DNA of 64,000 nucleotides. Source: Pedobacter frigoris (GTDB lineage: Bacteria > Bacteroidota > Bacteroidia > Sphingobacteriales > Sphingobacteriaceae). Of this stretch, positions 34,629-43,548 are shown in pieces. The stretch spans positions 62,001 through 126,000 of the forward strand of contig NZ_SWBQ01000004.1 of the NCBI RefSeq assembly GCF_005116445.1. The letters run 5' to 3'. The position numbers were made by a program, and so were the translations under genes. Position 1 is the first letter of the stretch; every line of letters begins with the position of its first letter. Under the pieces are notes generated by a model that worked only from the letters and a program-made list of their open reading frames with translations, had not been told where the DNA came from and searched no databases.

Positions 34629-35711
34629 ATGAGCAATAAAACAATTCTACACTCTGTTATCACAGGCACAGGAAGCTATATTCCTGAAAATATCATTTCT
34701 GGTGATTCATTCCTGAACGCTACATTCTATGACAATGGCCTACCTTTAAATAAGGACATGGCCGACGTAATCAGCAAATTTACTGAGATCACCGAGATCG
34801 AAGAACGCAGATATGTAGACCCCGATATTGTAAATAGTGATATTGCTACAATTGCTGCTCGAAGAGCCCTGGAAGATGCGGACGTGGATAAAGAAACGCT
34901 CGATCATATCATCTTTTGTCACAATTTTGGAGATGTCAGGCTCGGGAGCAATAGAATGGACATCCTGCCCGCTCTTGCCGCGAAAGTAAAACAAGCCTTG
35001 AGCATTGAAAACCCGGATTGCGTTGCTTATGACATTATTTTTGGTTGCCCTGGATGGGTTCAGGGAGCCATACAAGCAAATTATCTAATTCAGAGTGGTG
35101 ATGCAAAAAAAGTTATGGTCATAGGCGCTGAAACCCTGTCCAGAATCATTGATGCGCATGATCGTGACAGCATGATATTCTCTGATGGAGCTGCTGCAGT
35201 TATTTTTGAAGCCAGGGAATCAGAACAGGACCTGGGCATTATAGCGCATAAAACACAAACTTTTGCGGTCAATTATGGCTCACTTCTGATCATGGGAAAA
35301 AGCAACAATCCTGCTGAAACCAATGGCAATGCCTACCTTAAGATGAATGGAAGAAAGCTCTACGAATTTGCAGTTACCAACGTACCGCAAGTAGTGAAAA
35401 AAGCAATAGATAAAGCCGGGATCAGCATTACAGATATAAAAACCGTGTTCATTCATCAGGCAAATGGAAAGATGGATAATGCCATTATGAAACGCCTTTT
35501 TAAACTTTATGATTTGGATACAGTCCCTGAAAATCTCGTGCCGATGACCATTTCATGGCTAGGAAATAGCTCTGTGGCCACTATACCGACCTTGTTGGAC
35601 CTTGTACTGAAAGGCCAGGTTAAGGGATATAAAGTCAAAAAAGGTGAATATGCCGTTTTTGCGTCCGTAGGAGCCGGAATGCACATCAATGCATTCGTTT
35701 ATCGATTCTAA
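34629..35711 (+). CDS. 3-oxoacyl-ACP synthase III-like ketosynthase
   Basis: A 360-residue thiolase-fold enzyme of the FabH group. The catalytic triad is complete: Cys in IIFGCPGWVQGA (about residue 138), His in FIHQANGKM (about 280) and Asn in WLGNSSVATIPT (about 318). The N-terminal ITGTGSYIPENIISGDSF is typical. It condenses an acyl-CoA starter with malonyl-ACP, but Bacteroidota carry several paralogues, some for flexirubin-like or other products, so primary fabH status is not certain. It follows the LUD gene after 65 bases and has an inverted repeat in its leader. It is convergent with the TPR gene. Confidence 0.85.
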   Translation: MSNKTILHSVITGTGSYIPENIISGDSFLNATFYDNGLPLNKDMADVISKFTEITEIEERRYVDPDIVNSDIATIAARRALEDADVDKETLDHIIFCHNFGDVRLGSNRMDILPALAAKVKQALSIENPDCVAYDIIFGCPGWVQGAIQANYLIQSGDAKKVMVIGAETLSRIIDAHDRDSMIFSDGAAAVIFEARESEQDLGIIAHKTQTFAVNYGSLLIMGKSNNPAETNGNAYLKMNGRKLYEFAVTNVPQVVKKAIDKAGISITDIKTVFIHQANGKMDNAIMKRLFKLYDLDTVPENLVPMTISWLGNSSVATIPTLLDLVLKGQVKGYKVKKGEYAVFASVGAGMHINAFVYRF

Positions 35712-35714
35712 TTT

Positions 35715-37205
35715 TTATTTCATCCTGTTCAGCCCAGCTTTAGCCTGAGTTTCAATGCTGCTTTCATAATCGTGGTTTTTCATTTGGATTGCCAAGTTAT
35801 AAGCTTGCCTCGCCTTCGCATAGTTTTTCTTATTCTCATAAATCTTTCCGATCTGCAATGCAGCATTAGCAGCAAAGTAATACCTTAGTCCCTTGCCAGA
35901 ATTAATGGCATTTTGGTAATCAGACAAAGCCGCATCTTCCTTATTCAGTTCGTCATTTATTCTGCCTCTTCTATAGTAAAATTCTGTACGATCTCTTCCT
36001 GCACTGAAGCCCTCTGGTTTAGCATCCCAGAGCAGATCAAGCGCTTTATCATGATACCCCCCATCAAACAATAATCTTGCCTTTAAAAGGCTTTTATTAG
36101 GCATAGCCTCATTTGCCTCATTAAATGCCTGCTTGTCTTTTTCCTGGTAAGCATATCCATTGCTTTTAACTTTCGCCATAAACCCAGAATACGCCTCTGT
36201 ATCGCCCTTCAACAAAGAAATCCAGCCCAGGTGCAGGTTGGCATCTTTAATATAATTGACGCCTTTATTCGTCCGCAAAAACCGACCAAAATCAGCAGAA
36301 GATGAATAATCCAGCTTATTAAGTTTTGCTGCCCCCTCCAGAAAATCCAGGTACGGGAAGGCCTGATAAGCTGGTCCCGTCGGTTTTCTTTCCAGAATAG
36401 AGATTGCTTCATCATTATGCCCGTTTTTAGCTGAGACCAATGCCTGAAGATATGTTTTCAATAAACTAGCATCCGAAATCCTGGCAGTATATTTCATTGT
36501 TTTGGCATAAGCCACGGGGCTGTGGGCAATGTCATTCAGTACAAATGCATAATAAAATACCACTTCTTCATAAAAAGGCTCAAATTTAGATGACGGAAGC
36601 CCATCTGCAAGTTTGTCGAGCATCACTATTCCAGTCTGGAGATTCCCTTTTATGCCAAGCGTAGCCAATGTGCTTTTTAAAATGCCATCAGGTAAATTTC
36701 CCAAAAAAGCATTAATGAGTCCCAATCCTTTCGCATTCAATTGAAAAGAAGGAAATTTTTTTTGGTTATCGAGCAATAAGCCATTTGCTTTCTTTATTTC
36801 CCTTGCCGCCGTAAAATACTCTCCGTACCGGCCTCTAATCAGCGCCCATTGCAAATTGATCTCGGCCTGTGCATATAAATAATATGGCGAACTGCTATCC
36901 CCTTCTTCTATCAGATCCAGCCGCTTTGATTTAGATTTTTCCAGCCGGTCAAACTCCTGTTTGCTTTCACTGGTCAATAAATAGAAGTAATCTGCATAAT
37001 TTTCAAGCAATGGAACAATAGCATTTTTCGGATTGGTCTTTTTCTCTGCAGCGATGAGCTGCCTCGCAGTGCCAAGTTTCAGTTCAAATATGTTCTGATA
37101 AGCTTTTAAACAATTGGCATTGAAATCAAAATTAGCGGAAAGACTGAGCGGGAAAACCAAAAACATGGCAATCAGAAAAGACCTCAACGGCAAACTATTA
37201 CTCAT
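35715..37205 (-). CDS. Secreted TPR-repeat protein of unknown function
   Basis: A 496-residue protein with a Sec signal (about 1-24: SFLIAMFLVFPLSLSA) and an otherwise helical body. Repeats of TPR type are clear at the C-terminus (ALSDYQNAINSGKG..., YYFAANAALQIGKIYENKKN, YAKARQAYNLAIQMKNHDYE). The N-terminal half looks like Bacteroidota proteins annotated as tetratricopeptide repeat proteins that survey envelope components; I cannot name a family. It is separated from the zinc-ribbon gene by a bidirectional terminator and is convergent with the ketosynthase gene, so it is probably transcribed alone. Confidence 0.82.
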   Translation of the reverse strand: MSNSLPLRSFLIAMFLVFPLSLSANFDFNANCLKAYQNIFELKLGTARQLIAAEKKTNPKNAIVPLLENYADYFYLLTSESKQEFDRLEKSKSKRLDLIEEGDSSSPYYLYAQAEINLQWALIRGRYGEYFTAAREIKKANGLLLDNQKKFPSFQLNAKGLGLINAFLGNLPDGILKSTLATLGIKGNLQTGIVMLDKLADGLPSSKFEPFYEEVVFYYAFVLNDIAHSPVAYAKTMKYTARISDASLLKTYLQALVSAKNGHNDEAISILERKPTGPAYQAFPYLDFLEGAAKLNKLDYSSSADFGRFLRTNKGVNYIKDANLHLGWISLLKGDTEAYSGFMAKVKSNGYAYQEKDKQAFNEANEAMPNKSLLKARLLFDGGYHDKALDLLWDAKPEGFSAGRDRTEFYYRRGRINDELNKEDAALSDYQNAINSGKGLRYYFAANAALQIGKIYENKKNYAKARQAYNLAIQMKNHDYESSIETQAKAGLNRMK

Positions 37206-37308
37206 AAATCAAATTATTCGTCAATAAATAAATCATAACGCACACCCTTCAGGATATGTTTTAAGGATTGAACAAAATATTCCTCATTCACTACTCAAAA
37301 TTAAACAT

Positions 37309-37342
37309 AAAAAAAGGCCAGAAACAAGTTCTGACCTTTTTA
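37309..37342 (-). terminator. Terminator downstream of the zinc-ribbon gene
   Basis: The 12-base arms at 37312-37323 and 37329-37340 pair with one G-U, and T or A runs flank both sides. On the minus strand it follows the zinc-ribbon gene stop at 37360. Confidence 0.85.
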
Positions 37343-37359
37343 TTAATCTTTATACCTGA

Positions 37360-38103
37360 CTAAGCTGGCTGTTCTTCCTGAGTCAATGCTTCATCAACAA
37401 GGATTCTTCCACAGTGCTCACATACGATGATTTTCTTGCGCTGACGGATATCCAACTGACGCTGAGGAGGAATCTGGTTGAAACAACCTGAGCAAGAATC
37501 ACGGTCGATAGTTACCACCGCCAATCCGTTATTTGCATTTCCTCTTAATCTCTTATAAGCAACCAAAAGTCTGTCCTCAATTTGAGTCTCTGCCTTTTCT
37601 GATTTTTTATTTAAAGATTGTTCTTCCTTTTCAGTTTCTGCAGTAATCGTTTGAAGCTCACCTTTCTTAATATCAAGATCTTTTCTTCTTGATTCCAGAT
37701 CAGCAAGAGCTTTTTCATAGATTTCAGTTTTCTGAGTAATATCAAAACCAAATTCTCTGATCTTCTTCTCACATACTTGAATTTCAAGAGTTTGGATTTC
37801 AACCTCTTTAGTTAAAGCATCATATTCACGATTATTTTTTACGTCTTTTAATTGAGTCTCGTATTTCTTGATCAAGTTCTGAGCTTCTTTGATCATATTT
37901 TTACGTGTTACAATGGCATCTTCGGTATCATCCAATTCGCCTTTGAATTTTTGTATACGTGTTTCAAGACCTGCAACTTCATCCTCTAAGTCAGCTACTT
38001 CCATTGGCAATTCACCACGAATCTGACGTATCTTATCAATCTTAGTATGCAGGGTTTGTAATTCGTATAAAGCTTTTAGCTTTTGCTCTACAGTTTGTTC
38101 CAT
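37360..38103 (-). CDS. Coiled-coil zinc-ribbon protein (CT398-like)
   Basis: A 247-residue protein. Residues 1-185 form a long antiparallel-type coiled coil, rich in Lys and Glu with heptad leucines (KFKGELDDTEDAIVTRKNM). The C-terminus holds a C4 zinc ribbon, C204-C207 and C228-C231 (CSGC...CEHC). This is the Bacteroidota form of the chlamydial CT398 fold; the molecular role is unsettled, with links to sigma-54 and secretion proposed in Chlamydia. Its ATG overlaps the last base of the nif3-like stop codon, so the two are translationally coupled. Confidence 0.93.
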   Translation of the reverse strand: MEQTVEQKLKALYELQTLHTKIDKIRQIRGELPMEVADLEDEVAGLETRIQKFKGELDDTEDAIVTRKNMIKEAQNLIKKYETQLKDVKNNREYDALTKEVEIQTLEIQVCEKKIREFGFDITQKTEIYEKALADLESRRKDLDIKKGELQTITAETEKEEQSLNKKSEKAETQIEDRLLVAYKRLRGNANNGLAVVTIDRDSCSGCFNQIPPQRQLDIRQRKKIIVCEHCGRILVDEALTQEEQPA

Positions 38104-39200
38104 TAAATGAAATAATTTATGGGGTTTGTGTTATGCTCCGTTAAACGGATTGCAAAGTTAGGAAATTTTTCTTGAATAATATCTATCAACAAATCAGATG
38201 TAAATTGTTCACTTTCAAAGTGTCCGATATCGGCGATCACTATTTTTTCTTCCGCGTCAAAAAACTCGTGGTATTTGAAATCGGCTGTTACAAAAGCATC
38301 GGCTCCCGCAGCTATCGCCTCTTTCAATAAAAAGCTTCCCGAGCCACCACAAACCGCTACTTTTTTTATCCTCCTCGGCAGTAGTTTAGTATGGCGGATC
38401 ACACTGGTATCCATGCGTTCCTTCACCAGCCTCAAAAAATCCCGGCCATCCATCTCTTCGTCCAGCCAGCCTACCATTCCCGCACCTACCGTCTCCAGCT
38501 TATTTTCAAGCGGATAAACATCATACGCCACCTCTTCATAAGGATGATGCTCGAATAATGCCAGCAATACTTTGCGTTCATCCTGGGCCAGAAAAACAGT
38601 TTCTATCCGTACCTCCTGTTCATGATGCTGTACACCCTGCTCACCAACGAATGGGTTTGTATCTGCCGCAGCTTTGAAAGTTCCCGTCCCCTCGCCGTTG
38701 AAACTGCAATCGCTATAATTTCCAATACTGCCGGCGCCCGCATCAAACAATGCGCCTCTCACACCGGGAGCCAAAGCTGCCGGACAAAATGTCACCAGCT
38801 TTTTCATCAATCCTCTTTTAGGACTCAAAACTTTTGTCCCCTGTAATCCCAGACGGTCGCAAATCACACCATTAACCCCGTTTTTCACGTGATCAAGATT
38901 GGTATGAATGGCATATAGCGCAATGTTATTTTTGATCGCTTTTAGGACTACGCGCTCCACGTAAGTCTTTCCGGTGATCCTTTTGAGTCCTTTAAAAACA
39001 ATTGGATGATGCGTGATGATCAGGTTACAACCATGCGTAATGGCCTCGTCAACAATAGCTTCCGTGCAATCCAGCGCAACCAGCGCGCCCTGAATTTCCT
39101 GGTTAACATTTCCGATGATCAATCCGGAATTGTCATAATCTTCCTGGTAATTTGAAGGGGCGTAATCTTCAAGGTACTTAATTAGCGATGATAATCTCAT
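38103..39200 (-). CDS. Nif3-like dinuclear metal-centre protein
   Basis: A 365-residue NIF3/DUF34 family protein. Metal-ligand motifs are NLIITHHPIVFKG (HHP) and NTNLDHVKNGVN-type (HTNLD with His and Asp), and a late AIGADAFVTADFKYHEF-like segment contains the second His pair (here AGADAFVTADFKYHEFFDA). An inserted domain of about 110 residues between the halves is the YqfO-type insert seen in the longer members. Its biochemical activity is still open; GTP cyclohydrolase activity has been reported for some homologues. It is followed, with a one-base overlap, by the coiled-coil zinc-ribbon gene, a pairing frequent in Bacteroidota. Confidence 0.94.
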   Translation of the reverse strand: MRLSSLIKYLEDYAPSNYQEDYDNSGLIIGNVNQEIQGALVALDCTEAIVDEAITHGCNLIITHHPIVFKGLKRITGKTYVERVVLKAIKNNIALYAIHTNLDHVKNGVNGVICDRLGLQGTKVLSPKRGLMKKLVTFCPAALAPGVRGALFDAGAGSIGNYSDCSFNGEGTGTFKAAADTNPFVGEQGVQHHEQEVRIETVFLAQDERKVLLALFEHHPYEEVAYDVYPLENKLETVGAGMVGWLDEEMDGRDFLRLVKERMDTSVIRHTKLLPRRIKKVAVCGGSGSFLLKEAIAAGADAFVTADFKYHEFFDAEEKIVIADIGHFESEQFTSDLLIDIIQEKFPNFAIRLTEHNTNPINYFI

Positions 39201-39220
39201 GCCATAAAAATAAGAAAATC

Positions 39221-39580
39221 CTATTGGATATTACCCATCTTTACCATTTGCAAACTTTCAAATACCATACGCTGATTGTATTCAAAAGCAAGCGTTTTGT
39301 GGTTTACCAAATCTATGATTGTACCGATAAAACATAATCCAATGGTAAAGAAATACAAAACCCCCATACCGATCTGGTTTACCAGAAACCTCGGCAATCC
39401 CGGAACAAAAAACCCTAATATACAGTACAATACCATATCATCCGGATTCCTTCTTTTGCTTCCGTAGATCATCAAAAATCCCCTTAGTTGTTGTTCACTA
39501 AATCCTGTAGTTGCGCTTTGCAAGTACGAATATTCTTGGGGTGTGATACCCGGCAATGTCATAAATGGTGAATCAAACAT
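39221..39580 (-). CDS. TM2-domain membrane protein
   Basis: A 119-residue protein with a soluble N-terminus and two membrane helices at about 50-65 and 68-92 (LYCILGFFVPGLPRFLVNQI and GVLYFFTIGLCFIGTIIDLV), the TM2 arrangement with the typical Asp before the second tail. Function is unknown. Its start overlaps the end of the DUF2752 gene upstream by eight bases. Genes for TM2 and DUF2752 proteins are often found together in Bacteroidota, which suggests a joint membrane role. Confidence 0.88.
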   Translation of the reverse strand: MFDSPFMTLPGITPQEYSYLQSATTGFSEQQLRGFLMIYGSKRRNPDDMVLYCILGFFVPGLPRFLVNQIGMGVLYFFTIGLCFIGTIIDLVNHKTLAFEYNQRMVFESLQMVKMGNIQ

Positions 39581-39893
39581 ATCTTTCCTCCTTATAATTT
39601 ACTTTATTTCCTCTATTCAATTTTATCAAAATCACTATTCTATACAAAATGATCAGCAGCGCCGGTAATCCAAACCAGTGATGCGCAAAGCTCTCTCGAA
39701 AATTGCCATGCAGCAACTGGGTAATCGCCCTTCCTATTCCACAGCCCGGACACCATTCAAAGCCCATATTTGCCAGCGGACAAAGTGTAAAATGATGCTC
39801 GTGCCCATGAACCTCCGGATTAGCAAATCCAAGCAATAAAAGAGCTGTTATCCAGAAAACGAGTTCTATCCACCCGGGCTTCTTGCTGTTCAT
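39573..39893 (-). CDS. DUF2752 membrane protein
   Basis: A 106-residue protein with two membrane helices (about 8-24 and 66-87) and between them the DUF2752 signature CPLANMGFEWCPGCGIGRA, with CPGCG followed by RA. The Cys pattern could bind metal, but this has not been established. The gene is the first of a pair with the TM2 gene and is divergent from mfd, with only about 60 bases between the start codons. Confidence 0.9.
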   Translation of the reverse strand: MNSKKPGWIELVFWITALLLLGFANPEVHGHEHHFTLCPLANMGFEWCPGCGIGRAITQLLHGNFRESFAHHWFGLPALLIILYRIVILIKLNRGNKVNYKEERYV

Positions 39894-39949
39894 TTTATTT
39901 TAGATTGATTAATACATCCTTTGTTACATTTAAAGCTCATCATAAATAT

Positions 39950-39957
39950 TACATTTG
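39950..39957 (+). promoter_or_regulatory. -7 box of mfd
   Basis: TACATTTG matches TAnnTTTG. It ends four bases before the GTG at 39962 and so argues that mfd starts there, as upstream starts lie before the promoter. Confidence 0.55.
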
Positions 39958-39961
39958 TATT

Positions 39962-42900
39962 GTGAACATCCGCGACCTGATCAATCAATACAAAACAGAT
40001 GAGCGCATTGTAGCATTGGCCAAAGCATTAAACGCCGCCAAAGGTAACAAACTTCAGCTAAAAGGCTTAGTTGGTTCCGCCGATGCAACAATTGCAATAG
40101 CTACATATTTCCTGCTCCACAAGCCCATTTTATTCGTCATGCCAGATAGGGAAGAGGCTTCTTATTTCCTTGCCGACCTGGAAAGTATCCTGGACAAGGA
40201 AGTCTTGCTATTCCCTTCTTCATTTCGTAAAGCTTTTGAATTCACCCAGGTAGACACGGCAAATGTACTTGCAAGGGCAGAAGTACTGAATGAACTCAAC
40301 CATCATTCTGAATATGGAAAGATCGTTGTGACTTATCCAGAGGCGCTTGCTGAAAAGGTGATCAACCGCGAAATGCTAGAAAAAAACACCCTTGAGATCA
40401 GCATAGGGGCGAAGCTGGGCATCGACTTCATCAATGAATTCCTGATCGACTATGATTTTGACCGTACAGATTTTGTTTACGAACCCGGACAATTCTCCAT
40501 CAGGGGTGGTATTGTAGATATTTTCTCTTTCTCACACGACCTGCCTTACCGAATTGAATTTTTTGGTGATGAAGTAGAGAGCATCCGCACCTTCGAAATT
40601 GAAAGCCAGCTTTCTGTAGATGATGTAAAAACACTGACCATCATTCCCAATGTACAGTCAAAATACCTGACAGAGAACAACATCAGCCTGCTTGATTACA
40701 TAGAAAAAGACACACAACTCTGGTTCAAGGATGTAGAATTTACACTGGACATTGTCAAACGCGGTTATAAAAAGGCGGTTGAACTCTGGAAAGCACTTCC
40801 TGTGAAAGAAAAACAGGAAAACCCGGATTGGATAGACCCTAAATTTGCCTTTACAGATGAGAAGTTGATGGCAGATACTTTCCAGGATTTTACCCTCACA
40901 GAATTTGGAAAGCAGTTTTTCTATAAAACGGACCATGTCTTCATCTTTGAGACTCGTCCACAGCCCTCTTTCAATAAAGATTTTACTCTGCTGATCCACA
41001 ACTTAAAAGAGAATGAAAAGCAAGGCATCCACAATTTCATTTTCAGTTCATCTACCAAACAAACCGAAAGGCTATATGCCATTCTCGATGACATAGATAA
41101 ATCGGCCAAATTTGTGCCGATCAATATACCCCTGAGGGAAGGCTTCGTAGATGCGGCCCAAAACGTGGCGTTTTACACCGATCACCAGATCTTCGACCGT
41201 TTCTACAAATACAAACTAAAAAGGGGGTATCAGCGCAGTCAGGCAATCACACTCAAAGAGCTGAGAGACCTGAAGCCCGGTGATTTCGTAACCCATATAG
41301 ACCACGGAATAGGCAAGTATGCCGGCCTTGAAAAGGTAGAGGTAAATGGCAAAACGCAAGAAATGATTCGCCTTGTGTATGCCGATAATGACCTGCTTTA
41401 TGTAAACATCAATTCCCTGAATCGTATTGCAAAATACAGCGGAAAGGATGGCACAGCGCCTAAAATGAATAAACTAGGTACCGAAGCATGGGACAAACTC
41501 AAGAAAACCACCAAAAAAAAAGTTAAGGACATAGCCCGCGACCTCATCAAGCTTTATGCCCTGAGGAAAGCACAGGTAGGTACTGCTTTTGACCCAGACG
41601 GCTACCTGGAAACAGAATTGGAGGCTTCCTTCATTTATGAGGATACCCCGGACCAGGAAAAGGCGACCAGCGATGTAAAAAGGGATATGGAAGCCCCGCA
41701 TCCAATGGATAGGCTAGTGTGTGGCGATGTCGGCTTTGGTAAAACAGAGATTGCCATCAGAGCAGCCTTCAAAGCAGTAGCCAATGGCAAACAGGCAGCG
41801 GTGCTTGTGCCAACAACCATCCTTGCCCTGCAGCATTTTAAGACATTTTCAGGCCGTTTAAAAGGCTTTCCGTGTAATGTTGACTACATTAACCGCTTCA
41901 AGACCAATAAGCAGATTAAAGACACCTTAGCCGCCGTAGCAGACGGCAAGGTAGATATCATTATAGGCACGCACCGCTTACTCAGCAAGGATGTCAAGTT
42001 CAAGGATCTTGGAATCATGATCATTGATGAGGAACAGAAGTTTGGGGTCACCTCCAAAGAAAAACTGAGAGCGCTAAGGGTGAATGTAGATACACTTACC
42101 CTCACGGCGACACCAATTCCACGTACCCTTCACTTCTCGTTGATGGGCGCCCGGGACTTGTCCATCATGAGTACTCCGCCTCCAAACAGGCAGGCTGTCA
42201 ATACAGAACTTCACGTATTCAATGATAAACTGATCCAGGAATCTGTTCAATATGAACTGGACAGAGGAGGCCAGGTTTTCTTTATCCATAACCGGGTAAA
42301 CGACCTTCCTCAATTGGGCGGACTGATCCAAAAGCTGGTTCCAAAAGCACGCATTGGTATTGCCCACGGACAACTGGACGGTGATCAGCTGGAAGACGTC
42401 ATGCTCGATTTTATCAATGGAGAGAAAGATGTTTTGGTGGCCACGACAATTATCGAGGCCGGGCTGGACATTCCCAATGCCAACACCATCATCATCAATC
42501 ACGCGCATATGTTTGGCCTAAGCGACCTGCACCAGATGCGTGGCAGGGTAGGCCGTTCCAATAAAAAAGCTTTTTGTTACCTGCTAAGTCCTCCCTTAAG
42601 CACGCTTACCTCAGAAGCGCGCAAACGCCTCAGCGCAATCGAAGAGTTTTCAGACCTCGGAAGCGGCTTTAATATCGCAATGAGAGATTTGGACATCCGC
42701 GGCAGTGGAAACCTCTTAGGAGCAGAGCAAAGTGGCTTTATTGCTGAAATAGGGTTCGAAATGTACCATAAGATCCTCGACGAGGCCATTCAGGAACTGA
42801 AAGATGACGAGTTTAAGGATTTGTTCAAAAATGAGCCCCTTCGTCCGTTTGTAAGCTTTACACAAATAGATACAGATCTGGAGCTATACATACCGGATGA

Positions 42901-43318
42901 CTTTGTAACCAATATTACCGAAAGGTATAATCTGTATACTGAACTTTCAAAAATAGAAAACGAAACCGAGTTAAAGGTATTCGAGAAGTCTATGAAAGAC
43001 CGTTTTGGGCCGGTGCCTAAGCCTGTAAAAACTATGCTAAATGTATTGCGTTTGCAATGGGTGGCAAAGAAACTGGCCTTCGAAAAAATAACCTTCAAAA
43101 AAGGTACTTTAAGGGGTTATTTCATCACCGACAAACAATCTGCTTTTTTCGATTCGGTAATGTTCAATAAAATATTGCACTTTGCACAGATACACCCAAG
43201 GCTTTGTAACTTAAAGGAAGTAAAAGACAGCTTGCGTATTGCATTTGACAACCTCAATTCAATAGATGAAGCGGTAGAAATGCTGGAGATGGTAGTCAAT
43301 CAAAATCAAAACTCATGA
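39962..43318 (+). CDS. mfd: Transcription-repair coupling factor Mfd
   Basis: A 1118-residue DNA translocase that removes stalled RNA polymerase and recruits UvrA. The N-terminal UvrB-like region (about 1-330), the RNA polymerase interaction domain with EVNGKTQEMIRLVYAD, the translocase with Walker A GDVGFGKTEIA (from about 587) and DEEQ (about 690), and the C-terminal TRCF domain are all present. GTG 39962 (NIRDLINQYKTDERI) is preferred over the earlier ATG at 39905, which would precede the promoter box. The end overlaps the DUF3820 gene by four bases. Confidence 0.96.
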   Translation: MNIRDLINQYKTDERIVALAKALNAAKGNKLQLKGLVGSADATIAIATYFLLHKPILFVMPDREEASYFLADLESILDKEVLLFPSSFRKAFEFTQVDTANVLARAEVLNELNHHSEYGKIVVTYPEALAEKVINREMLEKNTLEISIGAKLGIDFINEFLIDYDFDRTDFVYEPGQFSIRGGIVDIFSFSHDLPYRIEFFGDEVESIRTFEIESQLSVDDVKTLTIIPNVQSKYLTENNISLLDYIEKDTQLWFKDVEFTLDIVKRGYKKAVELWKALPVKEKQENPDWIDPKFAFTDEKLMADTFQDFTLTEFGKQFFYKTDHVFIFETRPQPSFNKDFTLLIHNLKENEKQGIHNFIFSSSTKQTERLYAILDDIDKSAKFVPINIPLREGFVDAAQNVAFYTDHQIFDRFYKYKLKRGYQRSQAITLKELRDLKPGDFVTHIDHGIGKYAGLEKVEVNGKTQEMIRLVYADNDLLYVNINSLNRIAKYSGKDGTAPKMNKLGTEAWDKLKKTTKKKVKDIARDLIKLYALRKAQVGTAFDPDGYLETELEASFIYEDTPDQEKATSDVKRDMEAPHPMDRLVCGDVGFGKTEIAIRAAFKAVANGKQAAVLVPTTILALQHFKTFSGRLKGFPCNVDYINRFKTNKQIKDTLAAVADGKVDIIIGTHRLLSKDVKFKDLGIMIIDEEQKFGVTSKEKLRALRVNVDTLTLTATPIPRTLHFSLMGARDLSIMSTPPPNRQAVNTELHVFNDKLIQESVQYELDRGGQVFFIHNRVNDLPQLGGLIQKLVPKARIGIAHGQLDGDQLEDVMLDFINGEKDVLVATTIIEAGLDIPNANTIIINHAHMFGLSDLHQMRGRVGRSNKKAFCYLLSPPLSTLTSEARKRLSAIEEFSDLGSGFNIAMRDLDIRGSGNLLGAEQSGFIAEIGFEMYHKILDEAIQELKDDEFKDLFKNEPLRPFVSFTQIDTDLELYIPDDFVTNITERYNLYTELSKIENETELKVFEKSMKDRFGPVPKPVKTMLNVLRLQWVAKKLAFEKITFKKGTLRGYFITDKQSAFFDSVMFNKILHFAQIHPRLCNLKEVKDSLRIAFDNLNSIDEAVEMLEMVVNQNQNS

Positions 43319-43530
43319 ACCCTCAACTATTAAAAGACTTGGTAACCATGCAAATGCCCTTTGGGAAATACAAAGGTCGCATTATATGTGACCTTCCCGA
43401 ATCCTACCTGGTCTGGTTTCACCAGGAAGGCTGGCCTCCTGGTAAACTTGGAGAAATGATCGCCACCCTTTACGAAATTAAGCTCAATGGTCTTGAGTAT
43501 TTGCTCCAGCCGTTAAGGAAATCCAAATAA
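43315..43530 (+). CDS. DUF3820 family protein
   Basis: A 71-residue protein matching DUF3820: MPFGKYKGRIICDLPESYLVWF near the N-terminus and GWPPGKLGEMIATLYEIKLNGLEYLLQPL after it. The MPFGKYKGR motif resembles a fold found in exonuclease-associated domains, but the function is unknown. Its ATG overlaps the mfd stop by four bases (ATGA), so it is translated together with mfd. Convergent with the cytochrome-maturation gene after 18 bases. Confidence 0.92.
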   Translation: MNPQLLKDLVTMQMPFGKYKGRIICDLPESYLVWFHQEGWPPGKLGEMIATLYEIKLNGLEYLLQPLRKSK

Positions 43531-43548
43531 CCCAATCCTCATCCTGAG